This document shows, piece after piece, positions 5,945 to 9,246 of a stretch of DNA of 9,246 nucleotides (position 1 is the first letter of the stretch; each line of letters starts with the position of its first letter). The notes under the pieces are model-generated. The model saw only the letters and a list, made by a program, of their open reading frames with translations, had not been told where the DNA came from and searched no databases. Location: the NCBI GenBank assembly GCA_903904495.1, contig CAIVCU010000361.1, forward strand, positions 1-9,246. The letters are read 5' to 3'. The stretch comes from an uncultured Chlorobiaceae bacterium (GTDB lineage: Bacteria; Bacteroidota; Chlorobiia; Chlorobiales; Chlorobiaceae). A program made the position numbers and the translations under genes.

Positions 5945-7468
5945 TTAAAAAGGTGCATCGTCCTGAGTGATAAATGCGCCAGCATTTTTTTTGCCCGGTT
6001 CCGGCAGTGAAGGAATATAATGGTTCTGTTCCTGAGAAGCTCCTGATCCCTCGCCACTGGTAACATAGCTGTTGGCCGTTGACTGAAAACGTCCATAGTT
6101 CTTCAGGAATAATAAGCGTATATCCCCGATCGGACCGTTTCTCTGTTTGCCGATGACTATTTCAACAACATCTTTTGTTGAAGAACCGTCTTCGAACGTT
6201 GTTTTGCCATACATTTCCGGCCTCGACAGGAACATGACGACATCCGCATCCTGTTCGATAGAGCCGGACTCCCTGAGATCACTGAGCTGGGGTCTTCGGT
6301 CACCCGAGCGTTGTTCGACCGAACGGTTAAGCTGAGCGAGAGCAATGACTGGAATATTCAGTTCTTTGGCAAGTGCCTTCAATGAACGGGATATCTGGGC
6401 AATTTCCTGTTCCCTGTTTGTTCTGCCATCCCTGACAGGGGTTACCAGCTGAAGATAGTCGACCACAACCATGCCGATATTATGCTCCTGCTTCATCCTT
6501 CGGGTTTTGGCGGCAAGTTCCATAATGGAAATACCGGGAGTATCATCAATAAAAAGTTTTGCTTCATTGAGCTTATCCATGCTGTTGATGATTCTTCCCA
6601 TCATTTCCGGTGTTATCCGTCCGGTTCTGACAAGCTGGGATTCAACATAGGCTTCAGCGCACATTAACCTTATAGCCAGCTGCACCTCAGCCATTTCAAG
6701 GCTGAAAAATAGCACAGGAGTATCAAAATCAACAGCTGCATTACGGGCAACCGCCAGTGCTAATGCAGTTTTACCGGCAGATGGTCTTGCAGCAATGATA
6801 ATCATATCGGATGGCTGAAACCCGGCGGTAAGCTGATCCAGTTCAGAAAAACCGGATCCGACACCGGTTACAGATGATTGTGATGCCCTCAGGCTTTCAA
6901 GCATCCGTATACCATTTTTGACAAGTTCCTTAATTAAAGATGCTTTCTTTTTAACACCTGCCTGAGAAATGTTAAAAAACTGCTGAGATGCATGTTCGAC
7001 AAGATCAAAAATATCCATCGATGAACTGTAGGCAACACCGGAGATTTTAGCCGAAATGGATATCATGCGGCGGTAGAGATACTTTTCTTTTGCAAGACGT
7101 GCATAGTATTCAATGTTTGCAGCGCTGATAACTTTCCCGGAAAGCTCGGCAAGGTAGTGCCGTCCACCAACAGCTTCAAGCTCATTCATTTTCAGCAGCT
7201 CTTCACTGACCGTGATAATGTCAATCGCCTGCCGTTTATTATAGAGCTGCATCATTGCTTTAAAGACGATCTGGTGGCGCCGTTCATAAAACACATCTTC
7301 GCCGTTATCTCCGAATATCTGGATAACCTGTTCAATAGGATCATCTTCAAGGAGAATGCAGGCAAGAACCTCCTGCTCAATGTCAGTTGAATAGGGAGGA
7401 ACACGACCTTCCTTGCTGAAATCGATATCCTTGTTAAAATCTATAGCAACAATTGCTTGCTTATTCAT
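5945..7468 (-). CDS. dnaB: Replicative DNA helicase DnaB
   Basis: DnaB is the hexameric ATP-dependent 5'-3' helicase that unwinds DNA at the replication fork and recruits primase. The 507 residues comprise an N-terminal tail (1-22), the N-terminal domain from VPPYSTDIEQEVLACILL (23-40) to about 165, a linker, and the RecA-like ATPase. Visible motifs are Walker A ARPSAGKT (227-234), Walker B VVVDYLQL (334-341), the H3 motif ALAQLNRSVEQR (376-387), LSDLRESGSIEQDADVV (395-411) and GKQRNGPIG (440-448), which holds the arginine finger Arg443. There is no intein at Walker A or H3, both frequent intein sites in dnaB. After GRF (459-461) a low-complexity tail of about 45 residues ends in DDAPF, resembling the SSB C-terminal tip. 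The glycosylase stop codon lies 3 nt upstream and ptsI starts 9 nt downstream. No Shine-Dalgarno sequence is visible, so translation may depend on coupling. Confidence 0.97.
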   Translation of the reverse strand: MNKQAIVAIDFNKDIDFSKEGRVPPYSTDIEQEVLACILLEDDPIEQVIQIFGDNGEDVFYERRHQIVFKAMMQLYNKRQAIDIITVSEELLKMNELEAVGGRHYLAELSGKVISAANIEYYARLAKEKYLYRRMISISAKISGVAYSSSMDIFDLVEHASQQFFNISQAGVKKKASLIKELVKNGIRMLESLRASQSSVTGVGSGFSELDQLTAGFQPSDMIIIAARPSAGKTALALAVARNAAVDFDTPVLFFSLEMAEVQLAIRLMCAEAYVESQLVRTGRITPEMMGRIINSMDKLNEAKLFIDDTPGISIMELAAKTRRMKQEHNIGMVVVDYLQLVTPVRDGRTNREQEIAQISRSLKALAKELNIPVIALAQLNRSVEQRSGDRRPQLSDLRESGSIEQDADVVMFLSRPEMYGKTTFEDGSSTKDVVEIVIGKQRNGPIGDIRLLFLKNYGRFQSTANSYVTSGEGSGASQEQNHYIPSLPEPGKKNAGAFITQDDAPF

Positions 7469-7471
7469 CGC

Positions 7472-8131
7472 TTAATCATCGTTCAGTGGCATTTTATGAG
7501 CATTTCCCTGCCCCGAAATCTGTGCGTAATGTCGCATCATAATTTGTATATCGTCCCAGCAGCCATGTTTCCAGTTAGGGTTACGAAGCAGGGCCGCTGG
7601 ATGATAGGTAATAAAACAATCATACTCTTTCCATTTTTTGACTTCCCCCCTCATTGAGCCTAAAGAAAGAGAGTTTTCAAAGAGGGTATTGGCCGCAACC
7701 TTTCCAAGAACCAGAATGATTTTCGGTTTCACAATCTGCAACTGACGGTAAAGCAAGGGTCTGCAGCACTCGATTTCACCAGGAAGCGGGTTACGGTTTC
7801 CGGGTGGTCTGCATTTCAGAATATTACAAATGAATACATCCTCGCGCAGAAATCCGGCGGCCAGCAGGATTTTGTCGAGCAGCTGACCGGATCGGCCTAC
7901 AAAAGGCCTGCCTGAAGCATCTTCGTCGGCACCTGGGGCCTCACCTATAACAACAAGATCAGCACTCGGATTACCTTCACCGAAAACGAAGTTCAGTCTC
8001 GTTTCCGCAAGCCTGCATTTGCGACACTCTTTTGCGGCATTGTACAACAGAGCCAGCGATTCTGATGATGATTCCGTATCTACAGGAACAGGTGTAGCCT
8101 GTTCCTCCGTGCCGAATAAAAAACCTTGCAT
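7472..8131 (-). CDS. Family 4 (UDGa-type) iron-sulfur uracil-DNA glycosylase
   Basis: This enzyme cuts uracil from DNA at the first step of base excision repair, removing deaminated cytosine or misincorporated dUMP. In its 219 residues the family 4 motif GEAPGADEDASGRPFVGRSG is at 63-82, the [4Fe-4S] ligands are predicted as Cys36, Cys39, Cys107 and Cys123 (the 3- and 16-residue steps match Thermus UDGa), KCRPPGNRNPLPGEI runs from 106, and the second catalytic motif HPAALLRNP is at 177-185. Family 5 is less likely because the GEAPG-E motif is intact. Compared with minimal family 4 enzymes it has about 20 extra N-terminal residues: MQGFLF followed by a Glu/Ser/Thr-rich linker. QGFLF resembles a beta-clamp-binding motif. 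The ATG at 8131 has only a distant GAAG upstream. It lies between coaBC (35-nt gap) and dnaB (3-nt gap) and is almost certainly co-transcribed. Older annotations may call it a phage SPO1 DNA polymerase-related protein. Confidence 0.93.
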   Translation of the reverse strand: MQGFLFGTEEQATPVPVDTESSSESLALLYNAAKECRKCRLAETRLNFVFGEGNPSADLVVIGEAPGADEDASGRPFVGRSGQLLDKILLAAGFLREDVFICNILKCRPPGNRNPLPGEIECCRPLLYRQLQIVKPKIILVLGKVAANTLFENSLSLGSMRGEVKKWKEYDCFITYHPAALLRNPNWKHGCWDDIQIMMRHYAQISGQGNAHKMPLNDD

Positions 8132-8166
8132 GACAATTACACGTTCTTCAGAGGTTAATGCCGGTA

Positions 8167-9246
8167 TTAAACGCAGAGCTTTTCTATAAAGTCCAGAAGT
8201 TTTTCTGCGGCTGCATCCTTTGAAAGCTGCGGGAGTTCAGTAGTTGCACCCTCGCTATCTATCAGGGTAAGAATATTTGTATCGACTTCAAAGCCCGAGG
8301 TTTTACGATCAAAAAAATTGAATGCAATGAGGTCAAGGTTTTTGGCTTTCAGTTTTTTGCGTGCATTGCCGAGGCCTGTCTGTGTTTCAAGAGCAAAGCC
8401 CACGGCAAGCTGTCCCGGAGCTTTCTGCATACCGAACTCGGCTAGGATATCAGGATTTTTTACGAGGGTAAGCTGGATTTCCGGCTCCTCCTTTTTCATT
8501 TTTCCTTCCGAAGGGGCAAGAGGACGATAATCGGAAACAGCAGCCGCTCCGATAAAGATTGAGCAGCTCTTGAAACAGCTCTCGGCGACATCATGCATTT
8601 CCAATGCGCTTTCAACATCAAGACGGGTCACTCCAGGAGGCGTCTCAAGATGAACCGGTCCGGTAATGAGGGTAACCAGTGCTCCGCGTCTGGCAGCAGC
8701 ACGGGCAATGGCAAATCCCATTTTTCCCGAAGAGTAATTAGAGATAAAACGGACGCCATCAATTTTTTCCCGTGTCGGTCCGGCGGTAACAACAACGGAT
8801 AATCCAGGAAGGAGAGAACTGACAGTATTGACATGCAGAGCCTCTTCAAGAGATGATACAATGGATTCAGGTTCCGGCATTCTGCCTATGCCACTTAGTC
8901 CTGAAGCAAGTTCACCGCATTCAGGGGCGATTACGCTGCACCCTTGGGCGGTAAGCATGGCAATATTTCGCTGGACAGAAGCCGACAGGTACATCTGTCC
9001 GTCCATTGCTGGAAAAATCAGTACAGGTTTGTCAGGACGCAGCGTGAGAAACAGAGCAGTAAGCATGTCATCACAAAGGCCGGCACTCAGTTTTGCAAGG
9101 GTATTTGCCGTAGCCGGGGCGATCACGAAAGCATCAGCCCACTCTCCAAGGGAGATGTGGCGGGTGTAGTCAGTGCCTGAGGTGTCTGCAGGGGGAAATA
9201 GAGAACGGTACACCCGTTCTTCAGAAACTGTTGCAAGGGCAAGTTC
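8167..9246 (-). CDS. coaBC: Bifunctional phosphopantothenoylcysteine decarboxylase / phosphopantothenate-cysteine ligase CoaBC, partial (5' end outside window)
   Basis: CoaBC joins cysteine to 4'-phosphopantothenate (CoaB) and decarboxylates the product with FMN (CoaC), giving 4'-phosphopantetheine for coenzyme A. The frame is open to the right edge, so the true start lies beyond base 9246; the GTG at 9213 is internal. The visible 359 residues hold the end of CoaC and all of CoaB. Counting from the edge, CoaC shows RHISLGEWAD (29-38; His30 matches catalytic His75 of E. coli Dfp), APATANTLAK, PAMDGQMY (79-86) and GELASGLSGIGRM (111-123). CoaB shows TAGPTRE (154-160), SNYSSGKMG (169-177), AAAVSDY (234-240), KNPDIL (263-268) and KLKAKNLDLI (298-307). 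The catalytic Asn and Cys of E. coli CoaC appear as Asp82 and Ser115. The glycosylase follows after 35 nt. Identification is secure; the activity of the variant CoaC site is inferred. Confidence 0.95.
   Translation of the reverse strand, partial: ELALATVSEERVYRSLFPPADTSGTDYTRHISLGEWADAFVIAPATANTLAKLSAGLCDDMLTALFLTLRPDKPVLIFPAMDGQMYLSASVQRNIAMLTAQGCSVIAPECGELASGLSGIGRMPEPESIVSSLEEALHVNTVSSLLPGLSVVVTAGPTREKIDGVRFISNYSSGKMGFAIARAAARRGALVTLITGPVHLETPPGVTRLDVESALEMHDVAESCFKSCSIFIGAAAVSDYRPLAPSEGKMKKEEPEIQLTLVKNPDILAEFGMQKAPGQLAVGFALETQTGLGNARKKLKAKNLDLIAFNFFDRKTSGFEVDTNILTLIDSEGATTELPQLSKDAAAEKLLDFIEKLCV

Noticed and set aside
6767..6790. Possible intein insertion at the DnaB Walker A motif
   Set aside because: ARPSAGKT is continuous and the protein has normal length; no intein sequence is present here or at the H3 motif.
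8828..9169. 113-residue open frame on the plus strand
   Set aside because: It is antisense to well-conserved CoaBC motifs and has no family resemblance.
1..9246. Search for CRISPR repeats, insertion sequences, phage genes, tRNA or a toxin-antitoxin pair
   Set aside because: No direct repeats with regular spacing, transposase motifs, tRNA-like cloverleaf or small paired genes were seen; nearly all bases belong to conserved housekeeping genes.

Overview
The window is a gene-dense piece of bacterial chromosome (about 95% coding, GC by eye in the high 40s per cent) carrying housekeeping genes. The combination of genes and some sequence variants (the PAMD and GELASGL motifs in CoaC, the large membrane-anchored PpiD/SurA-type foldase, the DnaB tail) fits the Bacteroidota/Chlorobiota side of the tree, and a green sulfur bacterium (Chlorobium/Pelodictyon type) is my best guess. 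That placement is recollection of family resemblance and was not searched.

Layout from left to right. (1) The 3' part of ftsY (+), cut by the left edge. (2) A convergent gene for a DUF123/COG1833 GIY-YIG-fold protein (-), whose stop codon lies 1 bp from that of ftsY. (3) A short divergent spacer, then pcm (protein-L-isoaspartate O-methyltransferase, +) followed 25 bp later by a 701-residue membrane-anchored PpiD/SurA-like peptidyl-prolyl isomerase (+). These two probably form one transcript for protein repair and envelope protein folding. (4) A long minus-strand cluster, in transcription order coaBC (cut by the right edge), a family 4 uracil-DNA glycosylase, dnaB and a PTS enzyme I. Gaps are 35, 3 and 9 nt, so this is very probably an operon. 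A perfect 11-bp hairpin lies in the last codons of ptsI, where the foldase transcript meets the minus-strand operon. It looks like a terminator for the plus-strand transcript.

FtsY and PpiD serve membrane targeting and folding of exported proteins, and Pcm repairs aged proteins. CoaBC makes 4'-phosphopantetheine for CoA, DnaB is the replicative helicase, the glycosylase removes uracil from DNA, and enzyme I starts a phosphorelay to HPr.

I see no mobile element, CRISPR array, phage gene, tRNA or rRNA, and no clearly new multi-gene system. The observations most worth checking are small ones inside known genes: an SSB-tail-like C-terminus on DnaB, a QxxLF clamp-binding-like motif at the N-terminus of the adjacent glycosylase, catalytic-position substitutions in CoaC, repeated parvulin-like half-modules in the foldase, and a coding-sequence terminator.
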